From Bacteroides mediterraneensis (GTDB lineage: Bacteria; Bacteroidota; Bacteroidia; Bacteroidales; Bacteroidaceae): a DNA stretch of 64,000 nt. The DNA is taken from NCBI RefSeq assembly GCF_025993685.1, contig NZ_DAJPEN010000001.1, positions 868,001 through 932,000 on the forward strand, read 5' to 3'. Every line of letters starts with the position of its first letter. Positions within the stretch are counted from its first letter, which is position 1. The notes under the pieces are model-generated. The model saw only the letters and a program-made list of their open reading frames with translations, did no database searches and was not told where the DNA came from. This document shows positions 10,098-18,480 of this stretch, piece after piece. A program made the translations under genes and the position numbers.

Positions 10098-10106
10098 CTA
10101 TTTTTG
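10075..10106 (+). promoter_or_regulatory. Candidate promoter of the acyl-CoA carboxylase operon
   Basis: TTG (10075-10077) is followed after 21 bp by TATTTTTG (10099-10106), fitting the Bacteroidales -33/-7 pattern. Transcription would start near 10113, giving a leader of about 108 nt before the biotin carboxylase ATG. The promoter physically overlaps the preceding terminator. Confidence 0.5.
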
Positions 10107-10220
10107 CACAGTTTTTAGGTTATCTGTGCACGAATGGATTTTTCAGTGTGTGGATAATCAGGTAATTGGGTCGTATGAGAACGACTCGGTATCATAGAAA
10201 TCATAATTAAAATATAAAGC

Positions 10221-11732
10221 ATGATACACAAAGTATTGATCGCTAACCGTGGTGAAATTGCTGTGCGCGTGATGCGCTCTTGCCGTGAAATGGGCATTCG
10301 TACCGTGGCAGTTTTTTCCGAAGCCGACAGAACGGCTCGCCACGTACTTTATGCGGATGAAGCTTGTCTGATAGGTCCTGCTGCATCGCGCGAAAGTTAT
10401 CTGAACATAGATAAGATTATCATGGCGGCAAAACGTCATGGAGTGGATGCTATTCATCCGGGATATGGGTTCCTGTCTGAAAATTCAGAGTTTGCACGTC
10501 GTTGCCGTCAGGAAGGTATTATCTTCATCGGCCCGGATCCGGAAACGATGGATGCCATGGGTGACAAGATTTCTGCCCGCAAGCACATGATTGCGGCGGG
10601 AGTTCCGGTGGTCCCAGGTACAGAGCAGCCTTTGCAGAGTGTAGAAGAGGCCAAAGAAATCTGTAATCAAATCGGTTATCCGGTCATGTTGAAAGCTTCC
10701 ATGGGTGGTGGAGGTAAGGGTATGCGTCTCATCCACAGTGAAGATGAAGTGGAAGAAGCCTATAACACAGCCCGTTCGGAGTCTATGTCTTCTTTTGGTG
10801 ACGATACCGTTTATCTGGAAAAATTTGTAGAAGAACCTCATCATATCGAATTCCAGATTCTGGGTGATAATTTCGGAAATGCCGTACATCTTTTTGAACG
10901 TGAATGTTCTATCCAGCGTCGTAACCAGAAAATCGTGGAAGAAACTCCTTCTCCTTTTGTCACTCCTGAATTGCGTCAGAAAATGGGTGAAGCAGCTGTG
11001 GCTGCGGCGAAGGCTGTGCATTACAAAGGAGCCGGTACGATTGAGTTTCTGGTCGACAAGCACCGCAATTTCTACTTCTTGGAAATGAATACCCGTTTGC
11101 AGGTAGAACATCCTATCACGGAAGAAGTGGTAGGTGTGGACCTGGTAAAGGAACAGCTTCGTGTGGCCAACAACGAGCCGCTCCACTTCAAGCAGGAAGA
11201 CCTGCAGCAGCGCGGACATGCCATTGAATGCCGTATCTGTGCCGAGGATTCAGAAAACAACTTCATGCCTTCTCCGGGTGTCATCCGTCAGCTGATTGAG
11301 CCGAATGGCATCGGCGTACGTATCGACAGCTATGTGTACGAAAGCTACGAAATTCCTATTTATTATGACCCGATGATTGGTAAGCTGATTGTGTGGGCTA
11401 CCACTCGTGAGTTTGCCATCGAACGTATGCGCCGCGTGTTGTACGAATACAAGATTACCGGACTGAAGACTAACATCGGTTACTTGCGTCACATCATGAA
11501 CGTGCCCGATTTCGTGGAAGGACATTACAATACCCTGTTCATCCCGAAACACCAGGATATGCTCCGTGAATGGGCCGGACAGAAGGAGGAAGAAACTGAA
11601 AACATTGCCATGATTGCCGCTTACATCGACTACCTGATGAACCTGGAAGAAAACAAGTCGGCATCCAGCGATAACCGTCCGATCAGCCGCTGGCGCGAAT
11701 TCGGTCTGAAAAAAGGAGTATTGCGAATCTAA
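10221..11732 (+). CDS. accC: Biotin carboxylase subunit of acyl-CoA carboxylase
   Basis: This 503-residue enzyme carries out ATP-dependent carboxylation of the biotin carrier, the first half-reaction of acyl-CoA carboxylases. The N-terminal signature KVLIANRGEIAVRV is followed by the ATP-grasp glycine loop (KASMGGGGKGMRL) and the active-site block EMNTRLQVEHPITE. Length is slightly above the usual 450 residues, with a C-terminal extension from about 450 (DYLMNLEENKSASS). The biotin carrier gene follows after 28 bp. The adjacent carboxyltransferase is of the propionyl/methylmalonyl type, so this is more likely a propionyl-CoA carboxylase subunit than the fatty-acid AccC. Confidence 0.93.
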   Translation: MIHKVLIANRGEIAVRVMRSCREMGIRTVAVFSEADRTARHVLYADEACLIGPAASRESYLNIDKIIMAAKRHGVDAIHPGYGFLSENSEFARRCRQEGIIFIGPDPETMDAMGDKISARKHMIAAGVPVVPGTEQPLQSVEEAKEICNQIGYPVMLKASMGGGGKGMRLIHSEDEVEEAYNTARSESMSSFGDDTVYLEKFVEEPHHIEFQILGDNFGNAVHLFERECSIQRRNQKIVEETPSPFVTPELRQKMGEAAVAAAKAVHYKGAGTIEFLVDKHRNFYFLEMNTRLQVEHPITEEVVGVDLVKEQLRVANNEPLHFKQEDLQQRGHAIECRICAEDSENNFMPSPGVIRQLIEPNGIGVRIDSYVYESYEIPIYYDPMIGKLIVWATTREFAIERMRRVLYEYKITGLKTNIGYLRHIMNVPDFVEGHYNTLFIPKHQDMLREWAGQKEEETENIAMIAAYIDYLMNLEENKSASSDNRPISRWREFGLKKGVLRI

Positions 11733-11760
11733 GCGTGTTTTAATTAAAAAGTAGAAGATT

Positions 11761-12282
11761 ATGGAAATACATATAGGTGACAGAGTTGCGGACGTGACAC
11801 TGGTCAGCAAGGAAGGCAACAAGGTGCAGCTGACCATCGACGGAGTGCCTTACGATGTAGACATCGTGATGGCCGAAAACGGAAGCTGTTCCATCCTGCA
11901 CGAAGGAAAGTCGTACAACGCCGAACTGATTCGTAAGGAAGGCGGAAAAAGCTATACCGTGAACGCACATTACCAGTCATACAACATCGACATCATCGAC
12001 TCACAGGCCAAATACCTGCGCATGCGCAAGGGCGGGGAGGAAAAGCAACAGGACAAGATTGTTTCTCCGATGCCGGGTAAGGTGGTCAAGATTCCGGTAA
12101 AGGTAGGCGACCGTCTGCAGGCTGGCGACATCGTGGTAGTGATTGAAGCCATGAAGATGCAGAGCAACTACAAGGTGAACAGTGAATGCGTGGTGAAGGA
12201 AATCCTCGTGAACGAAGGAGATTCTGTCAACAGCAATCAGGTAATAATGACGTTGGATGTAATTAAAGAAGACGAACAATGA
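11761..12282 (+). CDS. Biotin carboxyl carrier protein of acyl-CoA carboxylase
   Basis: This 173-residue protein carries the biotin that shuttles CO2 between the two enzymatic subunits. The biotinylation motif EAMKMQ places the modified lysine at K132. Residues about 100-170 form the biotinyl/lipoyl domain (VSPMPGKVVKIPVKVGD). The N-terminal 90 residues form a beta-rich region typical of carrier subunits in propionyl-CoA carboxylase and decarboxylase complexes. Its stop overlaps the next start (ATGA, 12279-12282), indicating translational coupling. Confidence 0.92.
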   Translation: MEIHIGDRVADVTLVSKEGNKVQLTIDGVPYDVDIVMAENGSCSILHEGKSYNAELIRKEGGKSYTVNAHYQSYNIDIIDSQAKYLRMRKGGEEKQQDKIVSPMPGKVVKIPVKVGDRLQAGDIVVVIEAMKMQSNYKVNSECVVKEILVNEGDSVNSNQVIMTLDVIKEDEQ

Positions 12283-13811
12283 CAACAGCAGAACAATATA
12301 AGAAATTTGAGGAGCTGGACAAGCTGGCTTCTCAGGGCGGCGGTGTAGAACGCGTGGAAAAACAGCACGCCAACGGTCACATGACAGCCCGCGAACGTAT
12401 CGACATGTTGCTCGACAAGGGTACGTTCAATGAAATCGACAAATTTGTAATCCACCATTGCACAGACTTTGGCATGGACAAGAAACACATTCCGGGCGAC
12501 GGCATCGTATGCGGTTACGGTAAGATTGACGGCCGTCTGGTATATGTATATGCATACGACTTCACCGTGTATGGCGGTACGCTGAGTGCGACCGGTGCCC
12601 AGAAAATCGTGAAGGTACAGGAACTGGCGCTGAAGAACGGTGCTCCGGTCATTGCCTTGAACGACTCAGGTGGTGCCCGTATCCAGGAAGGTGTGGGCAG
12701 TATCTCCGGTTACGCTTCCATCTTCTATCAGAACACCATTGCTTCGGGTGTGATTCCGCAGATTTCAGCCATCTTGGGTCCGTGTGCGGGAGGTGCCTGC
12801 TATTCTCCGGCCCTGACCGACTTTATCTTCATGGTGAAGGAAAAGAGCCACATGTTCATCACCGGTCCGGACGTAGTGAAAGCCGTGACCCACGAAGAAG
12901 TGGACAAGGAAGAACTGGGTGGTGCCTATACCCACAGCAGCAAGAGCGGTGTGACACACTTCCTTTGCGATACGGAAGAAGAAACCCTGATGAGCATCCG
13001 TGAACTGTTGAGCTTCCTTCCTTCCAACAACATGGAAGATGCGCCGATGATTCCTTGCACCGACGATATCCGCCGTGCGGAAGAATCGCTGATGACAGTC
13101 ATTCCGGACGACCCGAACATGCCGTATGATATCAAGAATATCATCGAGCCGGTGGTCGACAACCATTATTTCTTTGAAGTGATGCCTCACTTTGCCAAGA
13201 ACATCGTAGTCGGATTTGCCCGTCTGGGCGGACGTTCCGTAGGTATCGTGGCCAACCAGCCTGCTTACCTGGCCGGTGTGCTCGACATCGATGCCTCTGA
13301 CAAGGCTTCCCGCTTCATCCGTTTCTGCGACTGCTTCAATATTCCTATCGTGACGTTCGAAGACGTGCCGGGCTTCCTGCCGGGATGCACACAGGAACAC
13401 AACGGTATCATCCGTCACGGAGCGAAGATTGTGTATGCCTATGCAGAAGCTACCGTACCTAAGATTACCGTGATTACCCGTAAGGCTTACGGAGGTGCTT
13501 ACATCGTGATGAACAGCAAACCGATTGGTGCCGATGTGAACTTCTCTTACCCGACTGCCGAAATCGCCGTAATGGGTGCCGACGGTGCCGTAAACATCCT
13601 CTACCGCAAGGCTACTCCGGAAGAGAAAGCCAAGGCAGTGGAAGAATACAAGGAAAAATTCTCCAATCCTTACCGTGCGGCCGAACAGGGTTACATCGAT
13701 GAAATCATCCTGCCGAAAGATACCCGTTACAAACTGATTCAGGCATTGGAAATGACTCAGAACAAGAGCCAGAGCAATCCGCCGAAGAAACACGGCAACA
13801 TGCCGCTGTAA
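12279..13811 (+). CDS. Propionyl-CoA carboxylase beta / methylmalonyl-CoA carboxyltransferase subunit
   Basis: This 510-residue carboxyltransferase has the crotonase-fold signatures of the family. The acyl-CoA pocket motif is GGARIQEGVGS, with oxyanion-forming glycines in GPCAGGACYSPAL, and in the second half GFLPGCTQEHNGIIRHGAK and KAYGGAYIVM. It transfers the carboxyl group between biotin and propionyl-CoA. No membrane decarboxylase subunits lie nearby, whereas a biotin carboxylase does, so a soluble carboxylase is favoured over a sodium-pumping decarboxylase. In Bacteroidales this connects to the succinate-propionate pathway. It closes the three-gene operon. Confidence 0.92.
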   Translation: MTTAEQYKKFEELDKLASQGGGVERVEKQHANGHMTARERIDMLLDKGTFNEIDKFVIHHCTDFGMDKKHIPGDGIVCGYGKIDGRLVYVYAYDFTVYGGTLSATGAQKIVKVQELALKNGAPVIALNDSGGARIQEGVGSISGYASIFYQNTIASGVIPQISAILGPCAGGACYSPALTDFIFMVKEKSHMFITGPDVVKAVTHEEVDKEELGGAYTHSSKSGVTHFLCDTEEETLMSIRELLSFLPSNNMEDAPMIPCTDDIRRAEESLMTVIPDDPNMPYDIKNIIEPVVDNHYFFEVMPHFAKNIVVGFARLGGRSVGIVANQPAYLAGVLDIDASDKASRFIRFCDCFNIPIVTFEDVPGFLPGCTQEHNGIIRHGAKIVYAYAEATVPKITVITRKAYGGAYIVMNSKPIGADVNFSYPTAEIAVMGADGAVNILYRKATPEEKAKAVEEYKEKFSNPYRAAEQGYIDEIILPKDTRYKLIQALEMTQNKSQSNPPKKHGNMPL

Positions 13812-13843
13812 TCAGCTGACGATTATTCAGTAAATCACATAAG

Positions 13844-13889
13844 AAGCGAAGAATTCCGCCGGTCATGCGCAAGGAGTTCTTCGCTTTCT
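13844..13889 (+). terminator. Terminator after the carboxylase operon
   Basis: aagcgaagaa (13844-13853) and ttcttcgctt (13877-13886) are perfect 10-bp complements. They are followed by a short T-containing stretch before the EamA transporter. Confidence 0.65.
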
Positions 13890-13919
13890 TGTATCGTTAT
13901 CACATTAGATTCTGTCATT

Positions 13920-14825
13920 ATGAAGGAAGCATTTATAAAACTGCATCTTTCCATTCTCATTGCCGGAGGGACGGGCGTGTTCGGGAGACTGATTTCCCTG
14001 AACGAAGGACTGCTCGTGTGGTACCGGATGATGTTTGCCTCCGTGATGTTCTTTCTGTTGCTTTCGTGCCTGAAGAAGTTGCGGAAGGTCACTTTCGGCG
14101 ATGTGGCAAAGATTGCCTCCGTGGGGCTGCTGCTGGCCAGCCACTGGATTTTCTTTTATGGAAGCATCAAGGCCTCCAACGTGTCCATCGGTGTGGTTTG
14201 CCTGTCGCTGATGAGCATCTTTACCGCCATCTTTGAGCCCCTCATCAACCGTCACCGCATTTCCTTGCGGGAGATTCTGTTCAGCCTGGTGGCCGTGGGG
14301 GGCATCGTGCTGATTTTCCATTTCGACACCCGCTACCGGACCGGTATCTGCATGGGCGTCATCTCGTCGGCCCTGGCTTCGCTGTTTACCATTGTCAACA
14401 AGAAAGTGGCCGTGAACTATACCTCCAGCACCATGCTGATGTACGAGATGCTGGGCGGTTTCCTGGGCCTGTCGTGCATCCTGCCTTTCTACCTTCATTA
14501 TTTCCCCGTGGCCTCCATTCTGCCCGGGACACAGGATTTCATTTACCTGCTCTGTCTGGCGTCGGTATGTACCGTCGGACTCTATATCCTCCAGATTCAG
14601 GTGCTGAAAGTCATTTCCGCCTTTACGGTCAATCTGAGCTACAACCTCGAGCCGATATACAGCATCATCGGGGCCATGATCATTTTCCAGGAAGCCAAGG
14701 ACCTGAACTTCAGTTTCTATCTGGGCCTGGGACTGATTGTGCTGTCGGTGGTGCTCCAGACCCTCAACGTGCTGTCGCAGCACCATAAGTTTGTACCCTC
14801 ACTCTACGTCAAATGGAAACGCTGA
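13920..14825 (+). CDS. EamA/DMT-family membrane transporter
   Basis: This 301-residue protein has about ten hydrophobic segments in two five-helix repeats, as in drug/metabolite transporters. Recognisable EamA features are an early WYRMMFA segment and LSYNLEPIYSIIGAMIIF in the second repeat. The substrate cannot be inferred. The 3' end overlaps the RavA-like gene by 13 nt, so the transporter and the ATPase are translationally linked. This stretch (13.9-17.7 kb) looks GC-richer than the capsule locus that follows. Confidence 0.85.
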   Translation: MKEAFIKLHLSILIAGGTGVFGRLISLNEGLLVWYRMMFASVMFFLLLSCLKKLRKVTFGDVAKIASVGLLLASHWIFFYGSIKASNVSIGVVCLSLMSIFTAIFEPLINRHRISLREILFSLVAVGGIVLIFHFDTRYRTGICMGVISSALASLFTIVNKKVAVNYTSSTMLMYEMLGGFLGLSCILPFYLHYFPVASILPGTQDFIYLLCLASVCTVGLYILQIQVLKVISAFTVNLSYNLEPIYSIIGAMIIFQEAKDLNFSFYLGLGLIVLSVVLQTLNVLSQHHKFVPSLYVKWKR

Positions 14826-16441
14826 AAAACCGTATCGAGCAACTGCTGGACACCCTCAACAAGCGGGTGTACGGCAAGGAAGAAGTCATGGCCCTGGCGC
14901 TGCTTTCGGCTGTGGCAGGAGAGAGTATCTTCCTGCTGGGCCCTCCGGGAGTAGCCAAGAGTATGGTAGCCCGTCGGCTGAAACTCCTGTTCCGCGGAGG
15001 TACCGCGTTCGAATACCTCATGTCGCGTTTCAGTACCCCCGACGAGATTTTCGGCCCCGTGTCCATCGCCAAGTTGAAAAACGAGGACACCTACGAGCGT
15101 ATGACCGAAGGCTATCTGCCCACCGCCACCGTGGTCTTTCTGGATGAAATCTGGAAAGCCGGTCCCGCCATACAGAATGCCCTGCTGACCGTCATCAACG
15201 AGAAAATCTACCGCAACGGACAGTTTTCCGTGCGGGTGCCCATGAAGGGGCTGATTGCCGCCTCGAACGAACTCCCCGCTTCGGGGCAAGGGCTGGAAGC
15301 CCTATACGACCGTTTCCTGGTGCGCAAGCTGGTGGGCGGCATTGAAGACCTGTCCGAATTCGACCAGATGATTCTGACCGCCGATGAAAGCGAGCCGGAG
15401 GTGGACGAGCAACTGGCCGTGAGCGACGAAGAATACCGACAATGGCAAGAACAGATGAAGGCCGTCGGTCTGCACTATTCCGTGCTGGAAGTGATTCATT
15501 CCCTCAAGGACAAGCTGGAAGACTACAACCGCCAGCTGGAAAATGCCGATGTGCCCGCTTCACCCGCCCTGTATGTGTCCGACCGCCGTTGGAAGAAAAT
15601 CGTACGCCTGCTGCGGGCCTCCGCCTTCCTGCAAGGGAACACCGAGGTGCGCCTGTCCGACTGCCTGCTGATGGTACACTGCCTGTGGAACGAGACCGGA
15701 CAGATAGACTGGGTGCGCGATGCCGTGCTGACCGCGGTAGGAGAGAGCGTGCGCGGCTATGTGCTGAACCTCTCCGGCATTGAAACCGACCTGCAAGCCC
15801 TGAAGAAAGAACTCGACTCGGCAGGAGCCCTGCGCGAGCGGGCCGATGCCGGACTGCAACTGGTCGATGCGTATTATTACCAGGTGGAGCGCGTGCGGCT
15901 GGCCGGACGGTTGCTCCTCTTCGCTTCCGACTACCAGCAACTGGACGATACCGGCAAGCAGTTCTACCTGCATAAAGACAAATACAAGACCGACTGTTAC
16001 GTGCTGAAGAAATACGACCCCTCGATGCGCGGCAAGGTATCCCCTTCGAAAGTCTACACCCTTCGTCGGGGCCGCCGTTCGGTGTTCATCAACGATTATG
16101 AATACCCCTTGCTGTGCACGCCCGACTGCACCGCCCTGCCCGCCATGGAAGTACAGTCGTACGAAGACCTTCCCGCCCGCTTCAGTCGGCTGGAACAGCA
16201 GCTCGGCCACGTGGAAGCCCATTGCGGCGACTGGGTGAAAGAAGAAGCCGACTATTGCGCGAACCATCTGTTTGTCGGACGAAGAGAAAAAGAAGCCATG
16301 AGCCGGATACTGGGCGAGCCGACGAAAGCCCTGTTCCGCTATCGGAACGAATTGGAGGAAATGAAACATGCATACCGGAAAGAGAACGAGGAATATCCGT
16401 CTGAAAGACCTGAAAACAGCCTATTTGGAGCAACTTCGTGA
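14813..16441 (+). CDS. ravA: RavA-like MoxR-family AAA+ ATPase
   Basis: This 542-residue protein has Walker A GPPGVAKS (residues 43-50) and Walker B VVFLDE (D111-E112). A sensor-type Asn lies in LIAASNELPA, and a C-terminal extension is predicted to be a helical and beta-rich adaptor. Length and layout match E. coli RavA. RavA works with ViaA as a chaperone-like pair linked to respiratory complexes and aminoglycoside uptake in enterobacteria; a role here is inferred only. The start at 14813 overlaps the transporter gene, and the end overlaps the ViaA-like gene by 74 nt. Confidence 0.9.
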   Translation: METLKNRIEQLLDTLNKRVYGKEEVMALALLSAVAGESIFLLGPPGVAKSMVARRLKLLFRGGTAFEYLMSRFSTPDEIFGPVSIAKLKNEDTYERMTEGYLPTATVVFLDEIWKAGPAIQNALLTVINEKIYRNGQFSVRVPMKGLIAASNELPASGQGLEALYDRFLVRKLVGGIEDLSEFDQMILTADESEPEVDEQLAVSDEEYRQWQEQMKAVGLHYSVLEVIHSLKDKLEDYNRQLENADVPASPALYVSDRRWKKIVRLLRASAFLQGNTEVRLSDCLLMVHCLWNETGQIDWVRDAVLTAVGESVRGYVLNLSGIETDLQALKKELDSAGALRERADAGLQLVDAYYYQVERVRLAGRLLLFASDYQQLDDTGKQFYLHKDKYKTDCYVLKKYDPSMRGKVSPSKVYTLRRGRRSVFINDYEYPLLCTPDCTALPAMEVQSYEDLPARFSRLEQQLGHVEAHCGDWVKEEADYCANHLFVGRREKEAMSRILGEPTKALFRYRNELEEMKHAYRKENEEYPSERPENSLFGATS

Positions 16442-17738
16442 GCGGAGCCGGGCGCGGATGGAAGAATACCTTCAGGGGCGGACGGTGCTGGAGAGCGAGC
16501 TGGAAGAATGTGTGTGGGACTATTACCGCAAGACGGTGCCCTCGCTTCAGGAATTCTATTCCCGCTATACCCCCGAATGGGAAGTCTTCTATGCCAACGA
16601 AACCCTTTCGTCGGCCGATTTCCTGACCTTCCTGCAACGGATGGAAACGGCTTTCCGCAAGCGCTATACCTTGGCCGAACTCGATGTGTCCTATTACATC
16701 GGTCGCCTGTCCCAGCTCCCCGAAGGAAGCGAAGAACGTGCGGCCTTGCAGGAACTCTTCTTGGACAAGTGGCACCATCTGCTCTCGGTGAAGGAATACG
16801 ACTACCAGTACCAGCACCTCTTCCGCCTGTGCGACGGGTTCGCCCTGCTGGACAAGTCGTTCGGTCTGAAAACGGAGGGCAACCTCCGGGGCTCGCGCGT
16901 GAAATGGCTGTTGCGGAACCATCCGGAACTCTATCAGAAAGTGGTGCCCTATGAGAAAGCCATGGAGCAGAACCGCCAGATACGCGAGCTGGTGCGCTGC
17001 CTGGGAAAGAACGTGGGCGGACGGAAAGAAAGTTTCGACTCCCTGTCGGGACTTCGGGCCGACAGTCTGATTCATCATGCCGCCCAAAGCGACGTGGAAG
17101 GAGTGACCTTGGGCGACGACCTCAACAGCCTGCTGCCTGTGGAGTATTGCTACCTCACGGACGAGGTACTCTATCCCTTCTTCATGCAGCGCTATGTGGA
17201 AAAACGCCTGCAACAGTTCGACTCCTATTCCTGTGAGGACCGTTCCGACCGTTCGCCGGAGAAAAAGAAAGTCAGTGCCCAGGGCCCCTATATCATTTGT
17301 GTGGACACCTCCGGTTCCATGCGCGAAGGCCGCGAACGCCTGGCCAAGTCGGCCGTGCTGGCCATTGCCCGACTGACGGAAGCCACCTCGCGGAAATGTT
17401 ACGTCATTAACTTCTCAGAAGACATCCAAACCCTTCTGGTGCGCGATTTGAAGACCGATTTCCCTGTGCTGGTGGACTTCCTGCAACGTCGTTTCGACGG
17501 CGGTACCGATGTGCGTCCGGCTTTTGCCGAAGCGCTGATGATGCTGCGTACCCACGGCTGGCATCGGGCCGATGTGGTACTGATTTCCGATTTCGAGATG
17601 CCCCCTCCCGATGATGCGCTGCTGGCCGACATCCATCGTGCCCGTTTGCGGGGTACTTCCTTCTATGCGCTGGTGTTCGGTACTCATCCGGAAACGGACT
17701 ACCTTCACGAGTGTGAAAAGTACTGGGAGATGTATTGA
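16368..17738 (+). CDS. viaA: ViaA-like VWA-domain protein
   Basis: This 456-residue protein has a helical N-terminal half and a C-terminal von Willebrand A domain. The metal site is DTSGSM, beginning at D313 in GPYIICVDTSGSM, with later MIDAS residues in FDGGTDVRPAF and VLISDFEMP. The arrangement matches E. coli ViaA, the partner of RavA. The first in-frame ATG (16368) gives a 74-nt overlap with ravA. A start at 16458 would shorten the overlap but lose about 30 conserved-looking basic residues, so I keep the longer form. Confidence 0.88.
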   Translation: MHTGKRTRNIRLKDLKTAYLEQLRERSRARMEEYLQGRTVLESELEECVWDYYRKTVPSLQEFYSRYTPEWEVFYANETLSSADFLTFLQRMETAFRKRYTLAELDVSYYIGRLSQLPEGSEERAALQELFLDKWHHLLSVKEYDYQYQHLFRLCDGFALLDKSFGLKTEGNLRGSRVKWLLRNHPELYQKVVPYEKAMEQNRQIRELVRCLGKNVGGRKESFDSLSGLRADSLIHHAAQSDVEGVTLGDDLNSLLPVEYCYLTDEVLYPFFMQRYVEKRLQQFDSYSCEDRSDRSPEKKKVSAQGPYIICVDTSGSMREGRERLAKSAVLAIARLTEATSRKCYVINFSEDIQTLLVRDLKTDFPVLVDFLQRRFDGGTDVRPAFAEALMMLRTHGWHRADVVLISDFEMPPPDDALLADIHRARLRGTSFYALVFGTHPETDYLHECEKYWEMY

Positions 17739-17790
17739 ACGGAAAAATCACTTTGCCTTTATCTTCTGCTTTTAGCTGAATATAAGATTT

Positions 17791-17841
17791 AAAATGCGAA
17801 ATTCTGCTTTCTTTTTGAAGAACGGATTTTCGCATTTTTTT
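17791..17841 (+). terminator. Terminator after viaA
   Basis: aaaatgcgaaa (17791-17801) and tttcgcatttt (17828-17838) form a perfect 11-bp stem, and T residues continue to 17841. Confidence 0.7.
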
Positions 17842-18036
17842 GTGTATAATCTTGAGTTACCCCTCTCAGAAGGCTTGTAGAGGAGGTCCTTTCTGTCTAA
17901 AAACGGGTATTTGGATGAATCTGGACAAGAAAATGTGGGAAAATCTACCTGAAAAGCCGAATTTGAAGCCAAAATGTCGAAGTATTTGGAAGAAAACCCC
18001 GAAGCGTTTCAGGAAAAACTCTTTGACGTTTGGAAG

Positions 18037-18075
18037 AAAACGCAAGTGCGTTTGTGGACAAATGCACTTGCGTTT
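18037..18075. repeat. 13-bp perfect inverted repeat
   Basis: aaaacgcaagtgc (18037-18049) is matched exactly by its complement gcacttgcgtttt (18063-18075) across a 13-nt spacer. It could be a bidirectional terminator insulating the capsule locus. It also lies within a possible small reading frame, so its role is uncertain. Confidence 0.6.
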
Positions 18076-18480
18076 TGGGAAAGTGGTTTTGGGGGCTTCT
18101 GGAGAGGGGGGAGTGGGTGAAGACTTTTGAGGAGATTTTTGGCTGGAAGAAGCGAAATGTTGAATCAAATAAAAATTGCTTTTTGTTTGTGGATTCTTAT
18201 CTGTTTGTGAATTCTGTGCTTGATTATTGCTCCTTTGCTGTAATAATATCTGAATATTATGGAAATAGCTTTATCCCTGAATTTGAAATATAACTTCTGT
18301 ATGTAAAAAATGGGACAGTATGAGTCTGTACTGCTAAATTTGAGGATTTCAGTATAGGGAAGTTTGCTTTGACATCTTGTTATATCAAAAGATGTCCGGT
18401 GGTTTGTCGTATTTGCTGCATAAGCAAGCCTGTCATGATTTCGGTATATCGTTTTTATGTTATTTAAATACAATATTGTT

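Larger units (their letters stand above)
9880..10220. other. Intergenic region between phosphatase group and carboxylase operon
   Basis: This is a 341-bp AT-rich gap. It holds a terminator hairpin (10058-10097) and an overlapping promoter candidate (10075-10106). I see no coding potential in it. Confidence 0.6.
17739..18480. other. 742-bp intergenic boundary before the capsule locus
   Basis: This non-coding stretch joins the GC-rich ravA/viaA block to the AT-rich capsule locus. It contains a terminator (17791-17841), a perfect inverted repeat (18037-18075), a -7-like TAAATTTG (18335-18342) without a convincing -33, and a possible 48-codon frame (17974-18120, starting MSKYLEENPEAF) that cannot be confirmed as a gene. 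Nothing else was recognised. Confidence 0.5.

Noticed and set aside
12765..13793. Long minus-strand open frame (342 codons) opposite the carboxyltransferase gene
   Set aside because: It is the antisense shadow of a well-supported gene, a common effect of codon bias in GC-rich genes; the translation is His/Arg/Val-rich without known motifs.
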